From contig NC_092569.1 of NCBI RefSeq assembly GCF_037975245.1, positions 18,023,501 through 18,087,500 on the forward strand: a stretch of DNA of 64,000 nt, given 5' to 3'. Below the pieces are notes generated by a model. It saw nothing but the letters and a program-made list of their open reading frames with translations. It was not told where the DNA came from and did no database searches. Below are positions 12,613 through 24,650 of this stretch, in pieces (the first letter of the stretch is position 1; each line of letters opens with the position of its first letter). This DNA is from Apostichopus japonicus. Taxonomy: Eukaryota > Echinodermata > Holothuroidea > Aspidochirotida > Stichopodidae. Position numbers and translations under genes: made by a program.

Positions 12613-15443
12613 ATGATGGTAGTGCCGGCGTGGAATTCTGCATTCCTCTTCGTATTGGTATATCCCTCCTTCATGATATTTGTATTGTCAGCAACAAGAG
12701 GCCAAACGGTAAGTATTAATTCTTTTTGAAACATCTTTTTAATATCGTTATGTTCTTTCCACTACAAGTAATGAGCTAGGTTCCTGTACTTTCTTAAAGT
12801 GGTACCTATGGCTGTATAATCACCCCAGAAACAAAGAAATTATATTCGTTGTCTTTCCCGTCAAGTTTGCTGTTGTTAAAGGAATTGAATAAAAGGGTTG
12901 TTTGGTTGCTATTAAAAACTTGTAAATCAGCTTTTCGCATTAACATTAATTTTAAATTTAACTGCTATCGAATATAGGAACACCATGAATACAACCTGTT
13001 AAAGTATTCCGTTATGTTTATTTCTGATAGGTGAATCAATTAAAAGACGAGAGAGCAAACAGTTACAGGAGTAGAAGAAGCACGGAAAGTAAGTAGATAC
13101 GTGTGTGTAAATGAATGTAATTAAATGTACCATACTATGTAACAAAGAGTAAAAACAGAACGGTATCATTGAGTAATGTAAAATCCCGGATCCGCCCAAG
13201 TTGGATTTTGCTTTGTTGTGTATGCTGTCAGTGTTATACGTGTTATTACTTAGGGCCTACGTTCTATGTGTCATAAATGCTATATTTTTATTTGTTGTAC
13301 ATAACCCACTAATTTTCTCATAGATGGTTTTTCAGAGGTCTACTACCGTCAACCTACTTTTCCGAAAGATTGTCATGAAATATTTCATGACACGTGTGAT
13401 TGGGAAAATGTGACGTCGGGAGTGTATCTGATCCAGCCAACTGATTCTTTGGAACCCTTTCAGGTTTACTGTAACAATTCAATTGACGGTGGTGGTTGGA
13501 CAGTGAGTATGACCCTTCTTGTCCGTCTTCGATTCAGGAGAGTAGTTCTACATATCACACGATCAAGGGTATTTTGGCTTAATTAAATCTCGATGGAGAA
13601 TTGCCTTCAAATCATGCTTACCCTTCAAATGCATCATTTTTACAACATGAAAACGTCAAATATTCTTTCGAATCTGGTACGAAACGATCGATTTAGTCAA
13701 TTATAATACAACGACTCTAGATGACAAAATATTTTGTCGGAAATGTTTTTCAAAAGAAGAAATGTGAAGATATATCGAAAGAGAATTGAAGCTAATGAAG
13801 TTGCTCACGTATGAGCTTAATAAAAAAACAGGAGGAAGAATGTTCCACTTCGTCAACCCTACACTACCGCCTCTACACCCTCCCCCCCCCCCTCCCCTAC
13901 ATTCACCAACATATTGGAAACAGAACGTCTCTTCTTTTTCTAAATAACATTGAACAGACCGAACGAACTTCGATACCTACAACGTCCATCTTGAAATTAG
14001 TGTTTCACAAAATTGCTTCGAATAATTGCTTATCTAGAAATTTATTCTCATGTATCTTATTCTGTACGGTGACACTTTTCGGCATATGCCGATTAAATTA
14101 TTCCAAGATATATATTTCCCTTATTAGCTTTTTTTTAATATCAGCGTAATGGCATGGATACTGTTAATATCATAATGAAGTAGAAAACAATGGATTGAAA
14201 TTACTTTTTTATTAGATTTCATACTTCTATACATGTTTTTTCTTTAATTACTTTATTCAGGTATTTCAAAGACGAATTGATGGCTCGATCGACTTCTACC
14301 GAAACTGGAACGATTATACCCAAGGTTTTGGTTTCCTTCATAGAGAATTTTGGCTCGGAAATGAGAAATTATCTTTCTTAACAAATCAAAACGATTATAG
14401 TCTACGAGTCGATGTAACTGACATACACGGAAACTCTTACTTCGCAAAGTACGAACTTTTTCGCATCAGCGATGAAAATGGCAAATACAGATTGGTTAAT
14501 ATTGATGATTACGATTCTAGCAGTACAACAGGTAACCATCATCACGGATTAAGCTTTGTAAGCATTTCGAATGAAATGTGCACCTCTGTTTTGAACACAT
14601 AGGCACGTAAGCGCAGGAAACAATGAATTTTCGACCAATTTGCGAGTTTGGAGGACTGGTAGTTGCAGTTCCTGCTGAATCTCGGTAGCGGAATTTTAAG
14701 GTTCTGCTGTCGAAATTATACTAGCGTTGATCTTTGCTATTATTCGTAACATATGCGTTGGATATTGATTATTCATAACCATGTTATCAACAACAAGAAA
14801 AAAATCTATAAACTAAAGATTTTTTTTTATTCATCAATACTTTATTTTATCGTGCATATTGTACACTAGTTGAAATGAGTAACTAAACATGAAATGAAAT
14901 GTAAAATATTTCGCATAACAAGATAAGAATGTAATGGAAATGTAAATGAAAGATTGCAAGATTAGAGAAGCCTTTTTTAATAAAGAAGATAATCAAATAT
15001 GTTGGTGCTGGTGATCTCTATTTAACTCAAACTTAGACTACTTTTTTTCATCAGCACTAGGTACGCATATATTATAGAGATTTATGTTCTTTAATCATAT
15101 TTTATTAGGTGACGATAAACTGAGCTGGCATAAAAACATGTCTTTCAGTACATATGATCGAGATAACGACAACTGGACCGACTTGAATTGTGCAGAGAGA
15201 CAAAAAGGCGTCTGGTGGTTTGGAGAACTCAACGATGACGTGGCATCTGGTTGGGTTACAGAACATGGTTATTGCGAGAGGTTTCACAATGGTAATGGCT
15301 GTGATGAGTGTGGGAATATTCATTTGTTCGCCGATTTCGATGGGTCAACACGAGGAACCAATTTATTTGGGGATTCTATTACAGGCGATTATAACGACTG
15401 TGGTTTACATTACACGGAAATGAAACTACGACCACAAATTTAG
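12613..15443 (+). CDS. Gene D: secreted single-domain fibrinogen-related protein, 312 aa
   Basis: Five exons: 12613-12708, 13031-13088, 13324-13502, 14261-14531, 15109-15443, all with GT-AG borders and matching phases (0,1,0,1), for 312 codons plus TAG. Exon 1 starts with two adjacent ATGs and encodes a long hydrophobic signal peptide (residues 1 to about 30). Exon 2 encodes a polar linker with R45-S-R-R48, a good furin-type site. Exons 3-5 are one complete FBG domain (about 65-312): DCHEIF start, GGGWT, DYTQGFGF, FWLGNEKLSFLTNQ, then the calcium loop D218-R-D-N-D222, C229 and the WWF that follows. The last residues, EMKLRPQ, are the usual FBG end. A TATA box sits about 190 bp upstream and ATTAAA about 100 bp downstream. 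The family includes ficolins, tachylectins and sea cucumber fibrinogen-like proteins, so an extracellular recognition or agglutination role is likely but not shown. Confidence 0.87.
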
Positions 15444-15539
15444 GAACCAAAAACGACGACAGTTCTGTCCAATGCATTCGTAAACGCGTTCGGTATGAAG
15501 TTATTATTGAACTGCTAGTAATTAGCAAACATAATATGA

Positions 15540-15545
15540 ATTAAA
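15540..15545 (+). promoter_or_regulatory. Possible polyadenylation signal of Gene D
   Basis: ATTAAA lies 97 nt downstream of the Gene D stop. No AATAAA occurs closer. Confidence 0.35.
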
Positions 15546-15787
15546 CTCGATGCATTCTTTAAAATAGATGTAAGTTTTCTAGTTGTAGCAGACACAACTC
15601 TTATCTTGATTCCTTTTATACAAAACGCGCTACGTGAAGGACTTATTCCATTTAGTAGTCTAATGTAGTACAATATTATGGAAATTAACGAATTTTACGA
15701 GGATTTAACATCTGCTTTTTAATGTTTGAAACGTAAAAGTAAAACGTGAAATATATATAAAGATAGATAGATACGAGTGTGTATGCA

Positions 15788-15891
<104 letters not shown>

Positions 15892-17030
15892 GCAAGAGAG
15901 GGAGAGAGGTGGGTGGAGAGATATGTGAAGGCAGAGAGAGACAAGAGGTTCCATTGAACATTTAAACTGCTAATTGCTGTTCTTAATTGTTTTGTTTTAT
16001 ACTGCGGACATAAGTTCCTTCCCTGTTGAGCTGCATAGCCTCAATGCTGAATTATATACGGCTGCACTCTATGAAATTCCTCTTCCTTCCATTTTAGTGT
16101 TAACTTGAAATAACATCGTTCACCAAACAAACCAAGGAAGCAAGTTTCGAACCTGACTGAATATCAATTGCTTCCTTATTTTTCTTTCTAATTCTTCAAA
16201 TCATTCCAGTGAAATAAGACAAACACTTCTCTTTTGTCCTAACTTTTACTAAGGCAAGTTACACGCTCGTCAGTGAAAAATAAGTTAAACCTTCAGGTAG
16301 ACCAAGAGCATTTCCTTTTACTCAGTGCAGTATGGAGTCTAGATACCCCTGATGGAAAATTGGTGATATGGTTCATTGAAACCGTGTAAATTAATACACT
16401 AATCATGTATTTCTAATCAAATAAAAGCATCAATATCAAGAATGATTGGTGCACATCACCAACGTAGATATCTTAATAGCTGCAATGTTGGCTTCCCACA
16501 AGTCAAATTGATATCTCTTTGGAAAGACTCGAAAAGCCAGATTGATCGTTTACTATAACACGAGACAAATACATGTATAATTCGACGGTAGACGTGGCGT
16601 TTTTCGCACGTACCATACCAATCCCTGGAATGCCCAGAATATACCTATTCGTAATACCTTGCTTTCCAGAATATATCAATTCGTGATATCCTGCTCCATT
16701 TTCTTTCAAACCCGTGCACAACTTTATTTTCAAACCTTCCAGAACATGAACAGAAGACGGTTAAATGATCTTTATTTGGTGGCGCTGTGCATAAATACTG
16801 CTTGCAGCCGTTTCAACGACGGCAAAAATTCGCATTATGCATGACATGTACGGTACTATGTATACATCTGTCATTTGAAATCACATATATAAATAATAGG
16901 TCGGCTAAGTCGTCACTGAAGGTTTAGTGAACATTTCTCTCGTTGAAGGTATTAAAAGTTACATGGATCATACATTTTTTTTTCAACTATAGTTGAGTCA
17001 CCTCGACAATGTGTTTCTTACTGTTCTTTG
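15892..17030. other. Gene D to Gene E spacer, nothing recognised
   Basis: AT-rich unique sequence without FBG similarity. Short frames at 16503-16844 show no recognisable motifs. Confidence 0.45.
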
Positions 17031-17285
17031 CTAAATAAAGATATATCCTGCTGCATCCCTCAGATCAGGAAGCGTTACAGATGCTTCTATAACTGTAATA
17101 GCTCCCTGCTCCCAAACACGTTCTTGTAGTTCTTTGTAACAGTTCGATGTTTCGGTTATGAGTTTCAACGGACATTCCGCTTTACCAAATATATTATTGT
17201 AGTCCAGTCCATCTTCCCGACCGGTGATGTCGAAAGTTTCCAGGTGCCATGCATACAGCAGTAATGTCTGTGTTGAGCTTTTGAT
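17031..17285 (-). other. Open frame of about 83 codons ending in TAG, unrecognised
   Basis: On the minus strand a frame without stops runs from about 17285 to the TAG at 17031-17033. It contains no Met. It has ordinary protein-like composition: it includes LLLYAWHLETFDITGRED, GKAECPLKL, CYKELQERVWEQGAI and TLPDLRDAAGYIF. The upstream T-rich tract and AAAAG could be an acceptor, which would make this a terminal exon or a fragment of a mobile element. I do not recognise the family and found no partner exon, so it is a lead only. Confidence 0.3.
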
Positions 17286-17408
17286 ATGAAAATATAAAAA
17301 AAAAATGTATAAATAAACTAGAACTTCCCTGTTACCTCAAAGACAACGGAAATTTCACCCAATCTGTTACTCGGTTTACCAAAAGACATAGCACATATTA
17401 CTTCAGAA

Positions 17409-17640
17409 ATGGCTCCCTTCTGTCATCGCTGTATGCTGTGCTATCTGTCTGCATTATGTGCTCGTCTTTTAGTACCTTGTAGTTTATGTTACTTTGTCAT
17501 TCAGTCCCTGAAGAAGATTCTGTTAGGATCGAAACGTCAGTACACTAACACATTGTCTTACACAGGCTATTTAGTGGATACTCATGAGTTTGCTAACAGT
17601 TTTTGTTTATTCTGATCCCTGTATGTTGTGAGAATGGCTT
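17409..17640 (+). mobile_element. Possible Penelope-like element remnant with degenerate hammerhead-like core
   Basis: CTGAAGA (17508-17514) and GAAAC (17531-17535) bracket a potential 5-bp stem, GATTC/GGATC, with a TGTTA loop. This resembles the conserved CUGANGA...GAAA core of hammerhead motifs reported in Penelope-like retroelements. An extra A after CTGAAGA weakens the fit. No reverse transcriptase or GIY-YIG frame is visible, so the call is tentative. Confidence 0.3.
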
Positions 17641-18498
17641 ATCGGTATGAGGTAAGTGTCAAGAGGTCGTCTGTTGAGCATGGGATTGAATCTTGAGAAG
17701 CATCTGACATAGTGAAGACTATGCTTATACGATATCGGCACTCGGCCGTTACGACGCAGGACACACCGCAACAACATTATTCATATAAGAACATTTTCAC
17801 ATTGAATCTTTCGTGAGCTTCGAAATCAATTGCACATTACTTGACATATTATAATGGTAGTGGATTATTGGTAAACACAACTGCAATGATTATAATAATG
17901 AACTTTTACCTTTGCCTGAATGATATGTAAAATATTACAATTAGACCCTTACACATGTAACAATTTATATATTGTTAAGTATATAACATGTTCAATATAG
18001 GTTTTAATCAATAAATAAACCATGATTACCTTACGCTTTACTGTAACACTCATTTACATATAAACTTCATCAAGAATAAAAACAAAATCCTGTACTTGTA
18101 GGGCTATATTCCATGTTAATCTCAACAACTTGTCGCATCTCTGAAATAATGTTTTGTCACCTTGTTTTTTTTTTTACAACTGCACCTGTAAATTCGGAAT
18201 GATCGTACTTATTCCGTATATATATACAGCAATACTTTGAACCAGGAAGGTGTTGATAGCTCCATTGTTGAACAAACGCACACTAAACCGGAATGTACGG
18301 CAGTGTTAACAAATATAACTGATACTAAAACTCGGCCCTTAAATGCTTCGGTTATGTCACTTGGTTATTTCTGAGGTGAGTCGATAAACAATCAAAGAAC
18401 CATTTTTCAAAGGAATCATTCTCGTCTGAGGAGCGATAGGATAAACATTTCTCTCTCTCTCTCTCTCTCTCTAAATATTATCCACAATTTGCTTCAAG
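17641..18498. other. 5' flank of Gene E
   Basis: AT-rich. GTATATATATAC near 18217-18227 is a possible TATA element about 275 bp before the ATG. A CT microsatellite (18450-18472) lies 26 bp before the ATG, probably in the 5' UTR. Nothing else is recognised. Confidence 0.4.
18450..18472 (+). repeat. CT microsatellite before Gene E ATG
   Basis: About eleven CT units, ending 26 bp upstream of the Gene E start codon. GAGA/CT tracts near starts can affect promoter or UTR behaviour, but nothing here proves that. Confidence 0.8.
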
Positions 18499-21400
18499 AT
18501 GACACTCAATTGTTTGATCTGGATTTTGATCTGCTTCGTAGCAACGATTTCATCTTCATTCGGGGAAATGGTGAGTAAACTTAATGAATTTAATTTAACA
18601 AATTATTTTTTTACTTTGCTGTTTTAAATTTCTCTTGGCGATTTTAATATACCATGTCACCTTTCTTCTCCGTCAGCTTCGATCGTTTTACAACTTAAGC
18701 TTTTAAATTTTGCATTGCCTTTATATTTGTTGTATCTACTCTAACCTAGCCATGTAATATTAACACACAATTAGATACCTGTACTATATATCTGATTTAT
18801 CAACACTTCAAATGTGTACATCTTAGAAACCAAAAGAGTTTTTCAAAAACATTCAACAGATTTTGAGTGATATATCGCACACAACAAATGTACTGAATAT
18901 GGGGCTAATTGGCTAGGTTCTTTAACGGCTTGTACAAATAATACATTTGAAGCAGTAGACAGGCACGTTAAAGCCTTAGTAAGTCTTCCATTATAACAGT
19001 TGGTACTAATATGTATCAAGGCTCTGTTAACTTTAGGCCACAAAATATACATCGCCAATGATTGCATGATTAGTATGTGCCAACAAAGATTGCTTAGATT
19101 TTATTGCCAACATGCAACCTTTTTAAACATTTATATATCAAGGCTAGAAATATGGATATATCTTTGTAATTCATTACCTTGAAGGGTCCTTGAAACAAAA
19201 ATGACTGTAATTAAAAGATACTTTTGGTATAGTTTGAAAACTTAACATTTCAATAATATCTGATAATGTTAAACGTCATTATTGTAATAAAACTAATTTG
19301 TGTTCAGAATAAGAAACAAAGTTAATACAAAGTAGGAAAAATCAAGTATGGATCAAACTTACCAAAAAAAAACTTAGAAATTTAATACTTCTTGTTAAAA
19401 CACAGATTGACGCTTTGCAAATAATGATATTGAATTTAAAAAAAAAAAAAAAACTAAACGCTTACATATATAAGTTGCAGGTTAATGATAAAATCGTTCC
19501 CGCATTGTAACAAGAAAAGTTCACATAGAGAATATCTCTAAACTAGCTCCCCTGATACAAGTGTTATTAGACTTTCTTTCAGTCTACTTCACATAAAATC
19601 CGTTTGTGAAGTATTTAGCTATGAAGATGCTTCTTTTTAATTTTTAAAAGAGCAAGAGGTATTTATATAGAGCAAGATGTGTTTATATGCTTCCATCCGA
19701 CCCTCGTATATTTAATTATAATGTTAACTAAAGAACTCTTACATGCATAAAACAAATACAATTTCGAGGCAATGAAACCCCTCAAATACACACATTAGAT
19801 TTAATCCGTACAGCAATATAGCTGGAAGACGATTTTGGAATGACGGTGTTGTGACATTGGAAAAAAGCACCGTCTAGACGTTATGTCTGTTACATCTGGT
19901 CATCAAATTTAATGCATATCTAATCTCATTTCACATTGTATGATTTGTTTTTTTAATTTTCGAAAATAACTTTGTAAAAGTAAACAATTTTAATGTATAA
20001 ACATCTGGACATATGTTTGATTCTTACATTATGTTAGTTAGATACAAAGGATATCAACTACCTTCCTCAAGTAAATGTAACTAGCCTAGGACTATACTGA
20101 ATGTAAATCGCATGATTTGTTTTCAACTAACTACAATAACTCTCACGTCATTGTGAAGTATTGCGTTCAATGCGTAACTACTTGAAATTTCACTACTTGA
20201 AATCATTACAAGAAAAACGCCCGGCTTTGCGTAAAAACGCGTAATTAATAATCACGTTCTAATATCAAGAAAATATGCGATTCGTAAGTCACCCATATAC
20301 CTATTAAAATTAGTTCCAACCTCTTTGAGTCTTTTTATGTAACTCACTGTTTATTTATACACATCATCAGGTACTCATGTACCATATTCGGAAGTAAACT
20401 GCCTGGAATATTTGTTTGCTACATTTGCTACATTTCTACTATTCCTTAAAAACAATTTCCTTCAAGTTGTGTAATTTTTAAAGAAATGATCTCCGCATTG
20501 ATCTTCTATGTTGCGCAAGAATCCATTTTACTTCTTGGCTGTCGTAGTTACCGTCATCATTTGGTTACAAATTCCAAACAAATGTTTGCGTGCTTTTCAT
20601 TATGTGCTAGTTACTAATCACTGATAATTACTAAGGTAAATGTAATTTGTTACTTTCACCAAAATACGGCAGTGAAGCATTTTCTATTCTTAAATAAAAT
20701 TGAACTCTCTTTCGTGACTTTTTGCCTAAATCTTCAGGAGATTGTTGAAGCGATCAGTGAGCAACTTCCTCTTAACAGAAACAGAAGAAGCACAGATAAT
20801 GGTAATGATAGGCAGTTTTGAGTTTGTCTGATTTTAATGCATTTTTTAACATTCAGTTTCATTGATAACATTTATGCTGTTAAAAAAAATACCCATCCAT
20901 ACGTAACAGTTATAATAATGGAAACACAACTCGATAATCATTTGTAAAAGCTACTCTCAGTCTCTGAATATGAAAAACATATTTTAGTAATTGTTTTGTT
21001 ACTTGTTTTTATTTTGCATATTTCAAAAAATGTTCGTGTGGTTTATCGGACCCACTGTGTACCCTTGCAATATTCTTCTATTCGGCTGTTGTTTTACAAC
21101 TTGTTTATCTATAAAGTATCCATTTAGTTGTTAATGATTACTGTATGTTACTTAACACACCCTTTCTTGTTTACTCGATGAGTGTACAGTATGTGATTTA
21201 ATATACCCCCTTTTATTTTCTAGATGTCAATATATCAATAAACATACACTTTCATGTTTTCTCTTGTTATATGCTCCACTATTCAATCATTTAAAAATAT
21301 CTCACATTCTTCTAATGGGAGGGATGAAATAATAATTACCCATTATCAGACAACAATATCTTCATCAATAATTTTAGAGCTATTGAAAGTTGATGTCTCG

Positions 21401-24400
21401 TATAGCAGTAGTTTCTTAATATTTTTAAAAACGGTCATTCATGAACCTGCTATATCTTCCTGAGTCTAAAAGAATGTTTTGTATCATCTATAGAAATGTC
21501 CTATTTTTACTACCAATCCGGCAAGTATCCCAGAGATTGTCAAGAAGTATTTGACCAATGTGAAGGAGACTCCCTTGATTCCGGTGTATATTTGATCCAA
21601 CCAGTTGGCGCGAAAGAACCATTCGAAGTGCTTTGTAACAATTCCATTGATGAAGGAAGATGGACGGTAATTTTTGTCTCTTTATTTGATTGATACATTA
21701 ATAGTTGAAGGTTTTTCATATGTTTTATTTTAAAACAACCTCCCATGAAAATTAAATATATACGTTTTCCCTTCGTGCAACATCTTCACATTCAGCATCT
21801 TATTGTTTAGCTGCCACAGGTGTACACAGTGGACCCATTTTCGTTCTTTGTTCAAAAGGAAATGTTGTCACGTAATGTATCGTCTGGCGAACAATTCACT
21901 TGGTTGATGGCCAATTTATGTTAATGGTTTATAAGATAAATACACGTAAGCCATTGCTATATTTAAATTGGTTTCAGTTTTGTATATTACAAGGTAACCT
22001 TTATTTCGGTTAATAATAATAATAAAGGTATTTTTTTGTGTTAAATACAAGTTCATGTCGTTTATGAGCTTGTTAAGATTAAGTGGTCGCATAAGTAGAA
22101 ACTAGACAGAATTTATAGGTAAAACCTTTTTATTTGCTGATTTTCAAGTCCTATATGCGTTAGTAGTTTGAAGAATATTTGTTCTTAGAATTATTCATTT
22201 TCTGAAACAAAATTTAAGAAGGGTGGAATTGTTTTAACATAAGATGTATAAAGTGTTCGTCTCATTCCAATTTACGGTAAGAAAAATACATAAAAATTGA
22301 CGTCGTACGGTGTTTACATTTATTTCATACCAAAGTTATTGCAAAGTTAGCACATGTTTGTTAGTTTGCATTATAGCCTTACACGAAAATGCAATCACAA
22401 TAAATTAAACCAGTATCACCAGTTAAAATGAAGGCAGTCCTTACAAGAGGCCCTAACACGATATCGCCAAATTAAATGATCAGTTCGGCGTGTTACCTGT
22501 GCAAATTGTCTACAATTTCTATTCAACACAGGTGTTACAACGTCGTATGGACGGATCGATCGATTTCTATCGTTACTGGGATGAGTACAAAAATGGTTTC
22601 GGGTTTCTCAATACTGAATTTTGGCTCGGCAACGACAAGATTGCTCTTTTGACTAATCAGAAAGACTACGAGCTTAGAATTGACATTACCGATAGGCATG
22701 GCTCGTCATACTTTGCGAAGTATAATCTCTTCCGGATCAGTGATGAACAGAGTAAATATAGACTAGTAAACATCGATGGATATGATTCTACCAGCTCAGT
22801 TGGTATGTAAATGTTTATACCATGAAACTTTATGGTAATATTAAAGTTAAAATATGAATGATAAAATATATACTTAATGTTCTGAGCAACTTTCTGCAAC
22901 TTTTGAGTCATTCACTCATGATAAAAGCATAATTCAGAATTTTTTTTATTCTTGTTGAATATAAGACGTACGACAAAGTGCAATGATATCCTCCATAATG
23001 TATGTTACCTTCACATAATCAGTGCCACTAGAAGTTCTTAAATTTATCAATTATAAACAAATTTCTCGAAATTATGAACTACACACATTACAAGGGCATA
23101 TTTTAATTTGCCCTACCTGAAGATGTAACTAGATTACTTTAATTGGTAATAATATGGTGCACTCCTTTTCTTTGATTGGGTCTGTAGGAATGTAGATTTC
23201 CCCCACGTAAAAATTGTTGCGTTATATTAATTATGACTTCCGTGTAGGTGAAGTAGATTTAGCATGTTACCCCGGGTGATAAACAATACTTTACAAGATG
23301 AATTCAACTCTTGGTCTGACATGTAATTATTATTATTTATTAAGGTTATTCCAAAGTTTGCAAAAAGGTACAGACTGAAAGCATGCAAGCAAGTCATATA
23401 ACCATAATATATGCTTCTAGTTCGTGTTGTGAGTTGACGTCCTAACATTGGTTATTTGGGGCATTCAACAGTTACGATTGTCAAATAAAGCCACCTATAG
23501 TTCCAAATGGTTTCCTAAACTCCACTATTCAACAACACTGCACTCATGTAGGACCGTCAATTACCATTGCCTACCCTACACCTGTCACCATTAGTCTCGT
23601 GGCAGAGATACTTGTGATAGATAACTTTCCCAACCAGCTAAGATTATTCAGTTCGTATTCTAATTGGGATGTATAACAGCGTAAATAGTTCTTCAATTAC
23701 GTGACTGAAGCCTCCAGCAAGTCAAAATGTAAAATCACCGTGTCATGATTCATGTTTTAATAAGTTACTCTATCGTCTTTACTGGAAATGCAAATCATCT
23801 AATATATTGAAGCTAGAATGACCTGGTGTTTGTTTATCAAAGTGTTTTCTTTTTTACATGTACCTTGCAAATATGGACAGAAAAGAAACGGGGTATTAAA
23901 TCACACATTGATAATGATAGCCTCCTGACAATATAATTAAACCCTACCTGAAATCTTACAAATAGAGCATGATTTTCATGAGATTTTTGTGGGAGTCGTT
24001 TATCGTTGAAATCTGCAAAAATAAGATAATGGTAAAATTAATTTACCAATATAACCAGTTACATATCATTGAAATAAGGACTATAAGTCAAAATATCGCT
24101 TTCAGTGATTCCTTCTAATGCATTAGTTCACTTTTGTGAACTTAAGTTGAATTATTTATATATTAAGGTAATACAACTTACCAACTATAATGTATCAGCT
24201 TCCGCAGAGTATCATGCACATATTGCAGTCAGTATTAATACTCATACGTCTTAAATTAAACTATATTAATTACATTGATCTCCCTTTCTTTTTTATCTCA
24301 TTTGAACAGGAATTGATCGTATGTCATGGCATAAAAATAAGTTATTCAGTACGAGGGATCAAGATAACGACGGTTGGAGTGACTATCACTGTGCAGAGAA

Positions 24401-24650
24401 GCACGTGGGTGCCTGGTGGTTTGGGCATAATTACTATCATCCTAGCAGTACTACATGTGCTAATGATTATTATTGCGAGTTTTTTCCAGTCGGTGGGGGT
24501 GGATGTGCCCTGTGTGGGAAATTTCATCCTAACAGCGACTATGACGGCTCTACACGTGGATCCAACATGTTTTGGGATGACCTTCGTGATGGAAGAAACA
24601 ACGATTGTGGACTGATTTATACCGATCTGAAAATAAGACCGACTTCCTAA
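18499..24650 (+). CDS. Gene E: secreted single-domain fibrinogen-related protein, 306 aa
   Basis: Five exons: 18499-18570, 20738-20801, 21494-21666, 22532-22802, 24310-24650. Splice sites are GT-AG and the phases match Gene D exactly (0,1,0,1), giving 306 codons plus TAA. Exon 1 is a compact signal peptide (MTLNCLIWILICFVATISSS). Exon 2 has R38-N-R-R41 followed by ST, the counterpart of the Gene D basic site. The FBG domain runs from about C61 to 306: YPRDCQEVF, GVYLIQP, then EFWLGNDKIALLTNQ, the calcium loop D210-Q-D-N-D214, AWWFG and the ending LKIRPTS. One oddity: the nearly invariant GGGW of the first FBG exon reads E99-G-R-W102. The last exon is a few residues longer than in D and glycine/cysteine rich (GGGGCALCGKFH). 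D and E are close paralogues in the same orientation, 3 kb apart. The ligand is unknown. Confidence 0.87.
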
